A stretch of DNA of 64,000 bases from Erythrobacter rubeus (GTDB lineage: Bacteria > Pseudomonadota > Alphaproteobacteria > Sphingomonadales > Sphingomonadaceae). The stretch spans positions 292,457 through 356,456 of the forward strand of contig NZ_JACXLC010000001.1 of NCBI RefSeq assembly GCF_014705715.1, written 5' to 3'. The notes below the pieces were generated by a model. The model searched no databases, was not told the DNA's origin, and saw only the letters and a program-made list of their open reading frames with translations. Within the stretch, counting starts at the first letter, position 1. The number at the start of each line of letters is the position of its first letter. Shown piece by piece: positions 41,347 through 51,008 of the stretch. A program made the translations under genes and the position numbers.

Positions 41347-43002
41347 ATGGGAGCTGAAAGGTTGCTTCTATTTGCGTGTCTCAGTCTCGCAGCCTGCACG
41401 CCTACAGAGCATGAGCAGGCGGCACCGATCAATCTATCAATCGAGCCTGACACGATTGCCAATCGTTGCTCTTTCAATCGGATTGCGGCGCATCCCGAGG
41501 GAAGCATTTACGCAGTGTGGCTCGATCGAAAGCCAACCGTTCTTCGTCCGGGCGGTCTAACCACCAGTTCTACGATCGGAGTGATCGGGGATGGTGTTCC
41601 CCCACGCTTCTTAAGCCTAGAAGGCGAAGTCTCTGCTCTCAACTGGCGGCGTGAGGGCGATTTGCTGGAGATGCTTCTCAACGGTCGTCATTACGGCCTC
41701 CTCGATGTGAGAACTGGCCGTTTGCGCGTTTGGCCACTTGCTGAGGAGTGGACACGTGCCAACGTCAAGTCCCACGCTTGGGGTGCCCTTCGCAGGGCGA
41801 TCGATGATCCTTCGCTAGCTAAGGCGTTGAGAGCTGATAGCGATCCTGCCAGTCGCTTCTCGAGTACCATGGTGCTAGCGGAGCGATCGACTTATTGGCC
41901 CTCGCGATCATTAGTGGAAGTCGCGGTCGACCAGAATGGGCCGACACTGTTCGACATGGGCTACCCGGAAGCTTTGAGTGCCGGTCAAGACGAGCTCGAG
42001 GAGTATCCTCTCGCACGGCCAGTGTTCGCCCCCGCGACTGGTGGACGAGTAGGTAGTCAGGATATGCTAAGTGCGAGTGCAGAGGATCGCAGCTTCAACA
42101 TCGAAGAACTAGCCGGCGTTGTGAAAGACGCAGTCTTTAGTGATGGCACGCTTTCCGTACTCGTCGCTGGACCGAGCGGCATACATACTATCGCGCGCAG
42201 AGCCGCTCCTAAAGAGGCCTCTATGAGGAAGGCGTTCGAAATCTGTGGTGAGGATCTTGCCCAGAGCACAACTGCACCATTGATGTTCCGCATTGGGGTT
42301 AGGAGCGTCGCTGCTCTGTGGCATTCCTCGTCCGGCGGGAGAAATGCTAGCCAACTTGCTATACGTTTCCCAGGTGGGCCCTTCGGCTCCTTGAGCGACG
42401 GCTTCCCTTCCAAAACGACGCAAATGGTTATCGCGGCCGGATATGACGTACTCGAGGTGGATGGGATTGGAGCACGCCGACCGGACATCGCCTTGAAGGC
42501 CGAGAAACAGGCCCGTGCGCGTGTGACGGCTGATCATCTTTCGCGTTTGACATCAACCATCGTCGACTGGATTGATGAGAGTGGGTATTCGGAGATCATT
42601 GTCATTGGTGAGAGTTTCGGGTCCATGGCTGCGGTGGATCTTGCCGCTACGTTGTCAGAGAGGCAGGGAAATCCGCAATTGGTATTGCTTGCACCGCTGA
42701 CCCGGCTCTCGGTTGAGCGCTCAATGGGAGGCCACCCCTTGATCAAGGACTCTTTGCAGGAAAGAGCCGAGAGACTTGCTTTCGGTACTAGCGAACATCG
42801 CCAGGATTTAGTTGACTGGCTTGAAAAGCGCGTCGCGTTAGCGTGCAAGATCCCTAACTTGGTGGTTTTCATCGGATCTCAAGACCGACGTGTTCCTGCC
42901 GAACGCCAAGCCGAATGCATTAAGTCTCGCCAGACTGTAATAGAGCGCCGAGGTCATGCCGACCTATTTGACGATCCGCAAACTTGGTCGTGGATCAACT
43001 GA
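41347..43002 (+). CDS. Lipoprotein alpha/beta hydrolase with an N-terminal propeller-like region
   Basis: A 551-residue protein with a lipoprotein signal (LLLFACLSLAACTPT). The first two-thirds look like beta-strand repeats (SIYAVWLDRKPTVLRPG, LLDVRTGRLRVWPLAEEW). The C-terminal third is an alpha/beta hydrolase with nucleophile GESFGSMAAVDLA, Asp in VVFIGSQDRRVPAERQ and His in IERRGHADLF. The order is that of S9 prolyl-oligopeptidase-like enzymes, some of which in this bacterial group open lasso peptides (AtxE2 type). The length and weak propeller repeats leave this open. It starts one base after the zinc-ribbon gene and may process or protect against the exported product. Confidence 0.75.
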   Translation: MGAERLLLFACLSLAACTPTEHEQAAPINLSIEPDTIANRCSFNRIAAHPEGSIYAVWLDRKPTVLRPGGLTTSSTIGVIGDGVPPRFLSLEGEVSALNWRREGDLLEMLLNGRHYGLLDVRTGRLRVWPLAEEWTRANVKSHAWGALRRAIDDPSLAKALRADSDPASRFSSTMVLAERSTYWPSRSLVEVAVDQNGPTLFDMGYPEALSAGQDELEEYPLARPVFAPATGGRVGSQDMLSASAEDRSFNIEELAGVVKDAVFSDGTLSVLVAGPSGIHTIARRAAPKEASMRKAFEICGEDLAQSTTAPLMFRIGVRSVAALWHSSSGGRNASQLAIRFPGGPFGSLSDGFPSKTTQMVIAAGYDVLEVDGIGARRPDIALKAEKQARARVTADHLSRLTSTIVDWIDESGYSEIIVIGESFGSMAAVDLAATLSERQGNPQLVLLAPLTRLSVERSMGGHPLIKDSLQERAERLAFGTSEHRQDLVDWLEKRVALACKIPNLVVFIGSQDRRVPAERQAECIKSRQTVIERRGHADLFDDPQTWSWIN

Positions 43003-43328
43003 GCGGTGTTGTTTGCTTAACTAATTAGGAAGTTAGTGCGCACTTCTTGCCCTGTGGCCAGTGGAATTTCGCAAAAGCCAACGTTTTGTAGAGCACAGAC
43101 AAACACGAGAGCAAGACTGACAGTGGGGACTTTCCAGCATTGCCATGTGGTCCGACAAAGCGGTGCCGACCATTTCGTCTTTTGCCGGATCTGGCCCTCG
43201 GCCGCCTGTCGAGCATCATGCTCAAGGCGCCATCGCTTCTGCCCTTGACTACCTTGATGCCTGGCTTCTGCGATCCTCCTTCGTAAAACTGACAGTTGGT
43301 AACGGCCCAGCACTTCGCCCCATTCCAA
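43003..43328. other. Intergenic stretch without a supported gene
   Basis: Two overlapping minus-strand frames of about 105 residues each (43017-43328 and 43025-43357) open here, but neither has a start signal, a recognised motif or a plausible amino-acid makeup. The stretch separates the exporter operon from a convergent PhoD-type gene. Confidence 0.5.
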
Positions 43329-44927
43329 TTACGTCTCGTTAAGAGACGACGGCACACTTTGCTCGACCATCATGCGTTTGCGCGTTCCGATGGTGCCGCC
43401 TCGCTCAGTCACGCGATTCAAGGTCTTGAACTCCGTTACCCATTGAGTGGGACTGACATCGCAAAGCACATAGCCGCGCTGCGAATTGTGCCATTTCAGG
43501 CTGGCCGGGTTCTCTTCCTGGATGCCCTTGGTGCGTTCACGTTGGTCTTCGCCATCGCCGCCTGAGCTTATCGAGGTTGATACGAATTCGTTGGCTATCG
43601 GCTCTGCCAGTGGTCGCTTGCCATCGAGATGCACTTGCCCCGCGTAGTTCTGATGCTCGTCTCCTGTAAGGATAATGGCGCTCTTGAGACCGGCATCGCG
43701 TATCTGCTGCAAGATGCGCTCGCGCGGGGTGCGATATCCTGCCCAGCTGTCGGTATTCTGATTGTGACCTTCTCCCGGCGTGCGGTCGAGGTCCATCATC
43801 ATGACCTGCTGTGCCAACACCTGCCAGCGGCTACTTGTGCCGCGCAGCTTTTCGGCCAGCCAGCTTTCCTGCCTGCGGCCGAGCATTTCGGCATCGCGGC
43901 TTTCGATCTCCTCGCAGTTCTCAACCCAGCGGTCGCCGCAGGGCTGATTGGTGCGATATTGCCTCGTGTCGAGCAGATTAAGGTCGAGCAGGTCACCAAA
44001 CCGTGCCTGACGGTAGAGCTGCATGGCCGGGCCGACGGGCAGTGCCGAGGGACGCAGCGGCATGTTTTCATAGTAGGCTTGCATCGCCATTTGACGGCGC
44101 AGATCGAAAGCAACCGGCGGCGTGTCGTCCTGATCGAGATTAGCAGCCCAATTGTTGTCGATCTCGTGATCGTCCCAAGTCATGAACCACGGTGCGGCCG
44201 CGTGAGCAGCCTGAAGGTCGACGTCCATCTTGTATTGGGCATACCGGCGTCTGTAATCGTCGAGCGAATAAATCTCATCGCCGAAATGCTGCCTCACCGT
44301 CTCAACCGGACCGTCGCGGCGGTTGCGGAAGCGGTTGCCGCGCCCTTCATAGATATAATCGCCATAGCAAAAAACGAAATCGGGCTCTTCCCGGGCCAAG
44401 TGTCGGTGCGCGGTGTAATACCCTTGTTCGTAGTTCTGGCACCCGGCGATTGCGAAACGCATTTGCTCGGTAGGCTGACCGAGCGCAGGTGCGGTCTTGC
44501 TGCGCCCGATGGCGCTGCGTTCGCGCCCGGCAACGAAGCGATACCAATATGGCCTGGCCGGCTGGAGTCCGCCCACCTCTACGTGGACGGAATGCCCCAA
44601 TTCCGGCCGGGCAAGCGCCGTGCCCCATGCGACCACTTCTTGCATACGCTCGTCGGCTCCGACCTGCCACTCCACTTCGACTGCAGCTGACGGCATGCCG
44701 TAGCCGATTTCGAAAGGCTCAGGGGCGAGCCGGGTCCAGATGACGAAGCCATCGGGTTCTGGTTCTCCGGAAGCAACGCCAAGCTGAAATGGGTAAGTCC
44801 GGAACACGGGCGCTGCGATCGCATGCGAAAAAGGTCCGAGCGACAGCCCGGCAATAGCGCTGCCACCAAACGCTTTGAGTGCAAAGCGGCGGCTCATATC
44901 AAGACGGTTCGACCGAAAATCAGACAT
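43329..44927 (-). CDS. PhoD-type alkaline phosphatase/phosphodiesterase (Tat-exported), first copy
   Basis: A 532-residue metalloenzyme of the PhoD family. The Tat signal is SRRFALKAFGGSAIAG, cleaved near residue 39. The N-terminal FN3-like domain contains PFQLGVASGEPEPDGFVIWTRL. Metal-site motifs appear as YGDYIYEG, MTWDDHEIDNNWAAN and LTGDEHQNYAG, the last near the C-terminus. PhoD enzymes hydrolyse phosphomonoesters and diesters, including phospholipid and teichoic-type substrates, with Fe and Ca ions. It lies 116 bases downstream of a TonB receptor, separated by a hairpin, an arrangement repeated at 49.6-53.7 kb. Confidence 0.92.
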   Translation of the reverse strand: MSDFRSNRLDMSRRFALKAFGGSAIAGLSLGPFSHAIAAPVFRTYPFQLGVASGEPEPDGFVIWTRLAPEPFEIGYGMPSAAVEVEWQVGADERMQEVVAWGTALARPELGHSVHVEVGGLQPARPYWYRFVAGRERSAIGRSKTAPALGQPTEQMRFAIAGCQNYEQGYYTAHRHLAREEPDFVFCYGDYIYEGRGNRFRNRRDGPVETVRQHFGDEIYSLDDYRRRYAQYKMDVDLQAAHAAAPWFMTWDDHEIDNNWAANLDQDDTPPVAFDLRRQMAMQAYYENMPLRPSALPVGPAMQLYRQARFGDLLDLNLLDTRQYRTNQPCGDRWVENCEEIESRDAEMLGRRQESWLAEKLRGTSSRWQVLAQQVMMMDLDRTPGEGHNQNTDSWAGYRTPRERILQQIRDAGLKSAIILTGDEHQNYAGQVHLDGKRPLAEPIANEFVSTSISSGGDGEDQRERTKGIQEENPASLKWHNSQRGYVLCDVSPTQWVTEFKTLNRVTERGGTIGTRKRMMVEQSVPSSLNET

Positions 44928-44992
44928 GGCGATTTCTCTTATCCTTTCGGAGTTACGGTTCGGGGTCCGAAGCGCGGAGAAAGTGCAGTTGA

Positions 44993-45022
44993 CGGGGCGC
45001 CAGATGAGGGGCTGGCGCCCCG
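44993..45022. terminator. Hairpin between TonB receptor and PhoD genes
   Basis: CGGGGCGCCAG and CTGGCGCCCCG form an 11-base perfect stem with an eight-base loop (ATGAGGGG), 21 bases after the receptor stop codon. No T-run follows, so it is more likely an mRNA-processing or attenuating hairpin in the receptor-phosphatase transcript than a full terminator. Confidence 0.5.
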
Positions 45023-45043
45023 AAGATCACTGAAACTCTCGCT

Positions 45044-48000
45044 TCAGAACAAATATCTCACGCCGAGCTGCGCACGCCAAACCGACGACGCAGCGATGAA
45101 TTCTTCCTCAACAAGCGCGTCGGCCGCAGAAATGTCAGCGATTACGATCTGATTGGCTTCGGGATCGAACACAGAATCATAAAACGTTTCTCGGATCGAA
45201 AAACGCCGGATGACACCCGAGTCTCGATCGAGGAAATTGAGAAAGTTGAACATCCCGGCATCGAAAATGAACTTGCCAGGAAGCGGCGAAGGCACCTCTA
45301 GCTGAACATTCAAATCGATGCGGAAAGTGTCCTCGGCCCGGATCGTGTTGCGGGGAATGAACTGGCCGCGGAATTCCGAAAGGTCGAACGCTTCCTCGAC
45401 CGCAGCGATCTGATCATAGCTCGAGCCGGGTGCATAACGCACCCGCGGATCATCGGGCCCATCTGGAAGGTAGGCGAGAAGCCGTCCGCTGGCTCGGCTG
45501 GAAAAGCCTGGTTGAAGCAGTTCCAGCCCGGTGAGATCGAGCCCCTCGAAATTGTTCGGCGTAATCGCGTTGTTCGCGTCGGTGATAAAGCTCGTCGCCC
45601 GTCCGGAGCGATAGTTTCCGAAAACGTTTATCGAAAGTGCGAAATCCTCGGCAAATTCCTTGCGCCAATCAAGATTGAATACCGCATTGTGCGGTACCGC
45701 CTGGATCGAGGGGCCGGGTGTAGGGTTGTTGACGTTATCGTAGGCACCGGTTTCAAACACGTCATCGAGGTCATCGGTATCGTTGGCCGGAGAGACGTCG
45801 ACGGACTCGATATAGGTGTACCCTGCTGAAAACCCGAGAACGCCCAAGCTGCCAAGATCGAATTCCCTTCCTATTTCGAAGGTGAGTGCTAGGCTATGGC
45901 CCTCCGAGGTGTTGAATATGCCGATATCCTGGATCGCGCTACCGTTCGCAACGGTCAGCGAATTGCCGGGTCTGGTGTCGAGCGGGTTGTCGGTCGGAAC
46001 GATAAATCTCGGCGTACCCGTAGGCAGGATTTCGCCCGTTTCCGCGAGGCGGATATCCTGGAATTGCAGGGCATCGAGAACGTCTGAGTAGACCGCCTCT
46101 GCGGTAATCCGCCAGCCATTGCCCAAAGGACCGAAGTCGGCAATGTGGTCTACCGCTAACGAGAAACGAGCATTTCGGACAATGTCGAAATCGGGCGCGA
46201 TGAACGATACGTCGCCATCAAGGCCCTCAACCAACCCATCACCCAGCTGTGAGAGTTCTGCTAAAATTGCGTCGGGGAGCTGATTGGGATCAACTGGCCC
46301 GCCCAATTCTTCCGCACTCAGCTGCGCCGTTGCTAGCGTAACCCCGTTTGTTAGGAAGGGCTCGGTGAACCAAGTGACCGGCGCACCACCTGCGAAAATG
46401 CCGGCACCGCCGCGCAGTGTCGTTCGCTCGGCCGGTCGCCAGTTAAAACCGAACCGCGGAAGCAGCACATCGCGTCCATCCAGGCTCGACGCGTTCGAGA
46501 ACCCGTAGCGCTGGACGAAGAACGGGTTTTCAGGCGGTGTGTCATCAGAGCTGAAGACTTCGTATCGCAGTCCCAAAAGCAGATCGAGATTGTCAGTTGC
46601 AGCCCAGTCGGTCTGAACGAACAATGAGTGTTGATCGAGTGTGAAATCCGCCGCGGCGTCGAGGATATCGCCTGAAACTGGGAAAGTCGCGGTCACTTGA
46701 GATGCGAAACCTTGCTCGAAAGCTTCAATCGAAGTGAGCTCGGTGCCATCGGCCAGCGTGATCGGATCGAATTGGAAGATACCGCTGCCTCCGGGTGCAC
46801 GCTGTCGGAAGATATCGCGGCGGTCGAATTCGTAGCCGAAGCTGACCGCATGATTGGCGAGGAGGTATTCGCCGCGTGCCTTGAATTGCCAGCGATCCGC
46901 ATCGAGCGCGTTGTTCTGATCGAAATCATCGGTTCCGATGGCAAGATTGCCGTCAGGCATCGGGTTGCCCAGTTCATCAAGTTCTAACGTTCCGTCATCA
47001 TTGAGCGCAAAACCAACATCGCTCAGCAGCACCTGGCCGAAGTCGGTGTCTCCGCTGAGCGGTACGGTCGTCCGCTCCGTTCGGATAAAGCCGAACTGGA
47101 CTTGGGTCGAAAAATCATCGGTCCATTGCGAGAAGACTTGGCCCGAAATGCCTATGGGAACGTCCTGTTCGAACGCCACCGCCGTCGATGGACTATCCAG
47201 GCCAGGCGCGCGGGTTACGTCGATGCCTTCGGATTCGGTACGTTGCAAGGTGAGCTGCGCGCGATGACCATCGGTGATATTCCAATCGAGCTTGGCAAGG
47301 TACTTTCGTTCGCCATTGGGTATATTCAGAATATCGTTGAAATCGCCGGGATCGAACCCGTACTGGGCCTGACTGATCGCCCGAATCTGATCGTAAATGT
47401 CCACGGTAATGGCATCGTCCGGATTGTCACAGGGTATGCCGAAAGGACAACTTCCAAGGAATTCGGATTCGTCATACTCCTCATAAGACAGGAAGAAGAA
47501 CAGCTTGTCTTTGATGATCGGGCCGCCAAAGATCGCTATGTAAGCGTTTTCGGCGGGATCATCCGCAAGCTCGATCGGCTCGCCATCCTCGTCGGTACCG
47601 ATCTCGTCACCGGTTAGAAAACCGCCAGAACGCTGATAGCGGAACGACCCGGAAAACTCGTTCGTGCCCGACTTCGTGATGATGTTGATCAATCCGCCCT
47701 GGAACCCGGAATTCTGGACGTCAAACGGTGCAGTCTCGACAGAAAGAGACTCAATCGCATCGAGCGATATCGGCGAACGCCGCGTCGCAAGACCGGTAAA
47801 GTTATCGCCGAACGTATCTTGCTGCGAAAGTCCATCCACGACCAGGTTGTTGAGGCGAGAGTTGAATCCTAGGATCGATACGCCCTGATCGTCTTCGGGC
47901 TGTCCAAAATCGACAAAGGCACGGCTATCGCGTTGGATGATCTCCTGCAGGCGCCGATCGACGGTCGTCTGCTCGCGAATTTCGTCTTCGCCGTAGGTAT

Positions 48001-48445
48001 TGATCGATCCGAAGCGGCTGTCGAACGGCGATCCAGTCACCACAATGACATTATCGTCGCTCGGGTCGAATGCCTTTACCGTCACATTGATGGCCAGCGG
48101 ATCGCCGGCAGCAGTGAACAGGTCTGTCAGCTGCATCGAACGGATGTCTTCACCGCGAATATCGATCGTGTAAGGCCCGCCGACACGCAGACCATTCGCG
48201 GTGAAGCGACCCTGTGCGTTCACGCGCGTCGACACACGCGAACCGGAAGGGACGTGCGTGATTACCACGCTTGCTCCCTCGGCAGCGCTGCCGTCTTCAA
48301 GGCGCACCTCGCCTGTCATTTCGGCATATGTGACCTGCGCCGCGGCCGGCGAGGCGCTTATGGCGGCAGCGATGGCAGCGGCAGCTGCGCCGGTTCTCAA
48401 CGATATTGCACCGCCAAAAGCGGCGGCAGAAATTTTGGCGATCAT
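45044..48445 (-). CDS. TonB-dependent receptor with carboxypeptidase-regulatory-like N-terminal domain
   Basis: An 1133-residue outer-membrane protein of the Oar-like type. After a signal peptide (AAAAAIAAAISASPAAAQ), residues about 40-120 form a CarboxypepD-reg domain (TGEVRLEDGSAAEGASVVI, then GRFTANGLRVGGPYTIDIRG). The plug follows with VNFGQPEDDQGVSILGFNSRLN-like spacing (FVDFGQPEDDQGVSILGF) and SGFQGGLINIITKSGTNEF. The large barrel ends in QLGVRYLF. Such receptors import large or uncommon substrates. GGGGAG precedes the start, and it is followed by a PhoD gene, which points to a phosphate- or organophosphate-containing substrate. Confidence 0.9.
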   Translation of the reverse strand: MIAKISAAAFGGAISLRTGAAAAAIAAAISASPAAAQVTYAEMTGEVRLEDGSAAEGASVVITHVPSGSRVSTRVNAQGRFTANGLRVGGPYTIDIRGEDIRSMQLTDLFTAAGDPLAINVTVKAFDPSDDNVIVVTGSPFDSRFGSINTYGEDEIREQTTVDRRLQEIIQRDSRAFVDFGQPEDDQGVSILGFNSRLNNLVVDGLSQQDTFGDNFTGLATRRSPISLDAIESLSVETAPFDVQNSGFQGGLINIITKSGTNEFSGSFRYQRSGGFLTGDEIGTDEDGEPIELADDPAENAYIAIFGGPIIKDKLFFFLSYEEYDESEFLGSCPFGIPCDNPDDAITVDIYDQIRAISQAQYGFDPGDFNDILNIPNGERKYLAKLDWNITDGHRAQLTLQRTESEGIDVTRAPGLDSPSTAVAFEQDVPIGISGQVFSQWTDDFSTQVQFGFIRTERTTVPLSGDTDFGQVLLSDVGFALNDDGTLELDELGNPMPDGNLAIGTDDFDQNNALDADRWQFKARGEYLLANHAVSFGYEFDRRDIFRQRAPGGSGIFQFDPITLADGTELTSIEAFEQGFASQVTATFPVSGDILDAAADFTLDQHSLFVQTDWAATDNLDLLLGLRYEVFSSDDTPPENPFFVQRYGFSNASSLDGRDVLLPRFGFNWRPAERTTLRGGAGIFAGGAPVTWFTEPFLTNGVTLATAQLSAEELGGPVDPNQLPDAILAELSQLGDGLVEGLDGDVSFIAPDFDIVRNARFSLAVDHIADFGPLGNGWRITAEAVYSDVLDALQFQDIRLAETGEILPTGTPRFIVPTDNPLDTRPGNSLTVANGSAIQDIGIFNTSEGHSLALTFEIGREFDLGSLGVLGFSAGYTYIESVDVSPANDTDDLDDVFETGAYDNVNNPTPGPSIQAVPHNAVFNLDWRKEFAEDFALSINVFGNYRSGRATSFITDANNAITPNNFEGLDLTGLELLQPGFSSRASGRLLAYLPDGPDDPRVRYAPGSSYDQIAAVEEAFDLSEFRGQFIPRNTIRAEDTFRIDLNVQLEVPSPLPGKFIFDAGMFNFLNFLDRDSGVIRRFSIRETFYDSVFDPEANQIVIADISAADALVEEEFIAASSVWRAQLGVRYLF

Positions 48446-48605
48446 GTGTTTGAATACTCCCCACAGGATGGTTCCCGTGAAAAGCGGGCTAAGACACGGC
48501 TATGACCCCAAAACGTCACGACGGTGCAGCATCTTTCAAATATTGAAAGGTCTCACACTTTTGTGGGAGAGCGTCGTGCATCCGAGCCGTCCCAATCCAG
48601 CACAA

Positions 48606-49544
48606 ATGGTGCATCCCGATGTGGCCGAGCCGCTGTCGATCGATGCGATCGGGGACCGTCATGGGAGACCTTTCAAGGAAGGACGTCCGCCAGGCGCCTG
48701 GAAATCAGACAATCTGAGGCGGATCGAATTCGATGGGTTCGACCTCACATATCTTTGCGGCGAAGACTTCGAACTTGAGTTCGATGCACGCGGGCACCTG
48801 ATCGACTTCAATTTCAATGATCGACGCTCGGTGATGCGCGTCAACGGCCAGAACGAGGAGCTTTGGGAGTTCGGCCAATACACGACCAGCTTCGCTCCGA
48901 CAGGGACAGGTCTTTACCGCAAGGCACTGAGCGAGCGCGGAAGCGTATCACCGCATCGTCTCATCGGCCTCAATTTCTCTCCGGACTATCTGGATATACT
49001 CGTATCGGATATTCTTGACGGCGGTGCGCCGGTCTTCGTCGAAATGGGAAAACCATGCCGGTGGCCCCGGATGGACCGGATCCAGTCGGCTTTGCTGGCA
49101 TTGTTCGAAGCACCGCATGTCTTTTCGAAGCTCACCGCCGAAGCTCTGGTGAACGATACGATCATGCGAGCATTGCTGCGCTGGTCATCCGTCGGCAATC
49201 AGATGCTACCAAACCGCTTCAAGACCGACGACGCAGTTGTAGGCCGAGCCATACAGTTCATAGCGTCCAACCTCACGCAGTCTGTCAGTCTGGCCGACAT
49301 TGCCCGGGCAGCCGAACGCGATGCGACGATCCTTGTACACGTTTTCAAATTGGCAACCGGCCGAACACCGTATGCCTATTTACTGGCAAGCCGCATCGAT
49401 GCCGCGAAACACGATCTGCGATCCACAAGAAAGACGATCGCGGAGATAGCCGACCGTTATCGCTTCGGATCGCCGAGCCACTTTTCGACGACCTTCAGAA
49501 AACTGACAGGCGCAAGCCCCAGCGAGTTTCGGGCGAAGCAATAA
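48606..49544 (+). CDS. AraC-family transcriptional regulator
   Basis: The 312-residue product has an AraC-type double helix-turn-helix at the C-terminus: AIQFIASNLTQSVSLADIARAAE, then HVFKLATGRTPYAYLLASRIDAAKHDL and IAEIADRYRFGSPSHFSTTFRKLTGASPSEF. The N-terminal 200 residues form a ligand domain that I do not recognise. It is divergent from one TonB receptor-PhoD pair (start 48445) and convergent with the other, so it may control one or both. The ATG at 48606 was chosen; a GTG further upstream is possible, and an in-frame opening from 48201 overlaps the receptor gene and is not credible. Confidence 0.85.
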   Translation: MVHPDVAEPLSIDAIGDRHGRPFKEGRPPGAWKSDNLRRIEFDGFDLTYLCGEDFELEFDARGHLIDFNFNDRRSVMRVNGQNEELWEFGQYTTSFAPTGTGLYRKALSERGSVSPHRLIGLNFSPDYLDILVSDILDGGAPVFVEMGKPCRWPRMDRIQSALLALFEAPHVFSKLTAEALVNDTIMRALLRWSSVGNQMLPNRFKTDDAVVGRAIQFIASNLTQSVSLADIARAAERDATILVHVFKLATGRTPYAYLLASRIDAAKHDLRSTRKTIAEIADRYRFGSPSHFSTTFRKLTGASPSEFRAKQ

Positions 49545-49625
49545 ACTGTGGCGACCACCTTGACTACTGGGCCTGAAATGGCGCCACGACCGGGCATTGT
49601 CGAGCAAAGGTCGGAAACCGGCTCG

Positions 49626-51008
49626 TCATGCGGAAAGACGGGAGAGCTCACGCCAAGATGTGACTCCCATCTTGAGCATATCTTCTGCGATGACGAAGGG
49701 CGGCCATGCCTGCCTTCCCCATAGGTCGCGGACTGAGAACGTCGCAGTCGATGGTCCGTCAAAATCAAAATCCAGCATGCCGAAATTGGAGCTCATATTG
49801 TATGGGGTGACCATTCGGATGTCGGGCGTACGCTCGAGCCAGCTTTGCGAGGGGCGCTGCGCAAGCGGAGAGCTTACGCACTCGAAAAGGTCGTAGCCGC
49901 CTTCGACCGATTGCGGGATGCAATTAAACTCGGCGACATGCGTATCGCCGGACACTAGGATGATGCCTTCGATCCGCTCGTCGCGAATGAACCTTAGCAG
50001 TTCGTCACGTTCCGAAAGGAAAGAAGCCCAGCTGTCGCCGCCGGGCCCTTTAGCGGTGGTCCAGCCACTCCCGCATGCCAGCACCTTGAAGATGGCGTTG
50101 CTCTGCTTTAGCCCATCCATCAGCCATTCTCGCTGTCTCTCGCCGAGCAGTGTCTTCCCAGGGCGGTCGGGCTGCGTATTGGGATCGCGATGGTAACGGC
50201 TGTCTAGACAGAAAAGGTCGACCGCTCCGATGGTTTTTTGAAAGAAGACTCCTGGAGCGTCAGCGAGGCCATAGGATGGATTGGCCCAATTGCGCTTGAA
50301 AGCCTCCAGCGCCTCAACCTTAACTGGATTGGTGCGATCATGATCGTTGAGAGCGAAATCATGATCATCCCAAACAGCGAGCTGCGGAACATCGCGGCCG
50401 ACACGCTGGTAAGATGGAACCCCGCGCTGCCGGTGGTATTCGAGCGCGATTACAGAAGGGTCGCGGCTGTCCGCATAGATATTATCGCCGAGCCATAGAA
50501 AGAAATCCGGTTTCGCGTCCGCAATCGCGTTCCAAATCGGTTGTTTGGCGTCCTGCTGTATGCGGGCGCATGATCCGAATGCGAGCGAAAAGGCGCTTTC
50601 GCTGCCTGCAGCTGGCGCAGTGCGAAATTTGCCAAGCGGCATGCCGCGCCGATATCGGTCTCGCTCGCCTTCGACCAGAACACGATAGAAATACTCTGTC
50701 AGAGGTTCAAGGCTTGTCAGCCGAGCGACTACAACGTGATCCTGGGCAGGATCAGGGCGGATGACCGGAACACGTGCCGCATCCGTCATCTCCGCGTCTC
50801 TTGCATATTCCACGACGAGAGAAAACGGTCCGCTCGCCATCATCCAGATGGTGGCATAGTCCGCGCCGGTGTCACCCATCATCGGGCCAAGCAGCAATCG
50901 CGGCGTGCCAAAATCGGAGCGATCAAGCGCGCTGGCTGGGATATGTCCGCCAGTATAAAGGGCAAGTGCGGCCCCAGCTCCCTTCACGATGTCGCGGCGA
51001 ACGGGCAT
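49626..51008 (-). CDS. PhoD-type alkaline phosphatase, second copy
   Basis: A 460-residue phosphatase of the PhoD family, shorter than the first copy. A Tat-like start reads MPVRRDIVKGAGAALALYTGG. Motifs include TIWMMASGPFSLVVEY, SLAFGSCARIQQD, FLWLGDNIYADS, VWDDHDFALNDHDRTN and LVSGDTHVAEF, giving all the metal ligands. The ATG at 51008 overlaps the TonB receptor stop (TGATG), so the two are translationally coupled; a longer frame from 51035 would overlap the receptor more and lacks the Tat start. Confidence 0.9.
   Translation of the reverse strand: MPVRRDIVKGAGAALALYTGGHIPASALDRSDFGTPRLLLGPMMGDTGADYATIWMMASGPFSLVVEYARDAEMTDAARVPVIRPDPAQDHVVVARLTSLEPLTEYFYRVLVEGERDRYRRGMPLGKFRTAPAAGSESAFSLAFGSCARIQQDAKQPIWNAIADAKPDFFLWLGDNIYADSRDPSVIALEYHRQRGVPSYQRVGRDVPQLAVWDDHDFALNDHDRTNPVKVEALEAFKRNWANPSYGLADAPGVFFQKTIGAVDLFCLDSRYHRDPNTQPDRPGKTLLGERQREWLMDGLKQSNAIFKVLACGSGWTTAKGPGGDSWASFLSERDELLRFIRDERIEGIILVSGDTHVAEFNCIPQSVEGGYDLFECVSSPLAQRPSQSWLERTPDIRMVTPYNMSSNFGMLDFDFDGPSTATFSVRDLWGRQAWPPFVIAEDMLKMGVTSWRELSRLSA

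Noticed and set aside
43017..43357. Two overlapping minus-strand frames of about 105 residues
   Set aside because: They overlap each other in different frames, lack ribosome-binding sites and show no motif, so neither could be supported.
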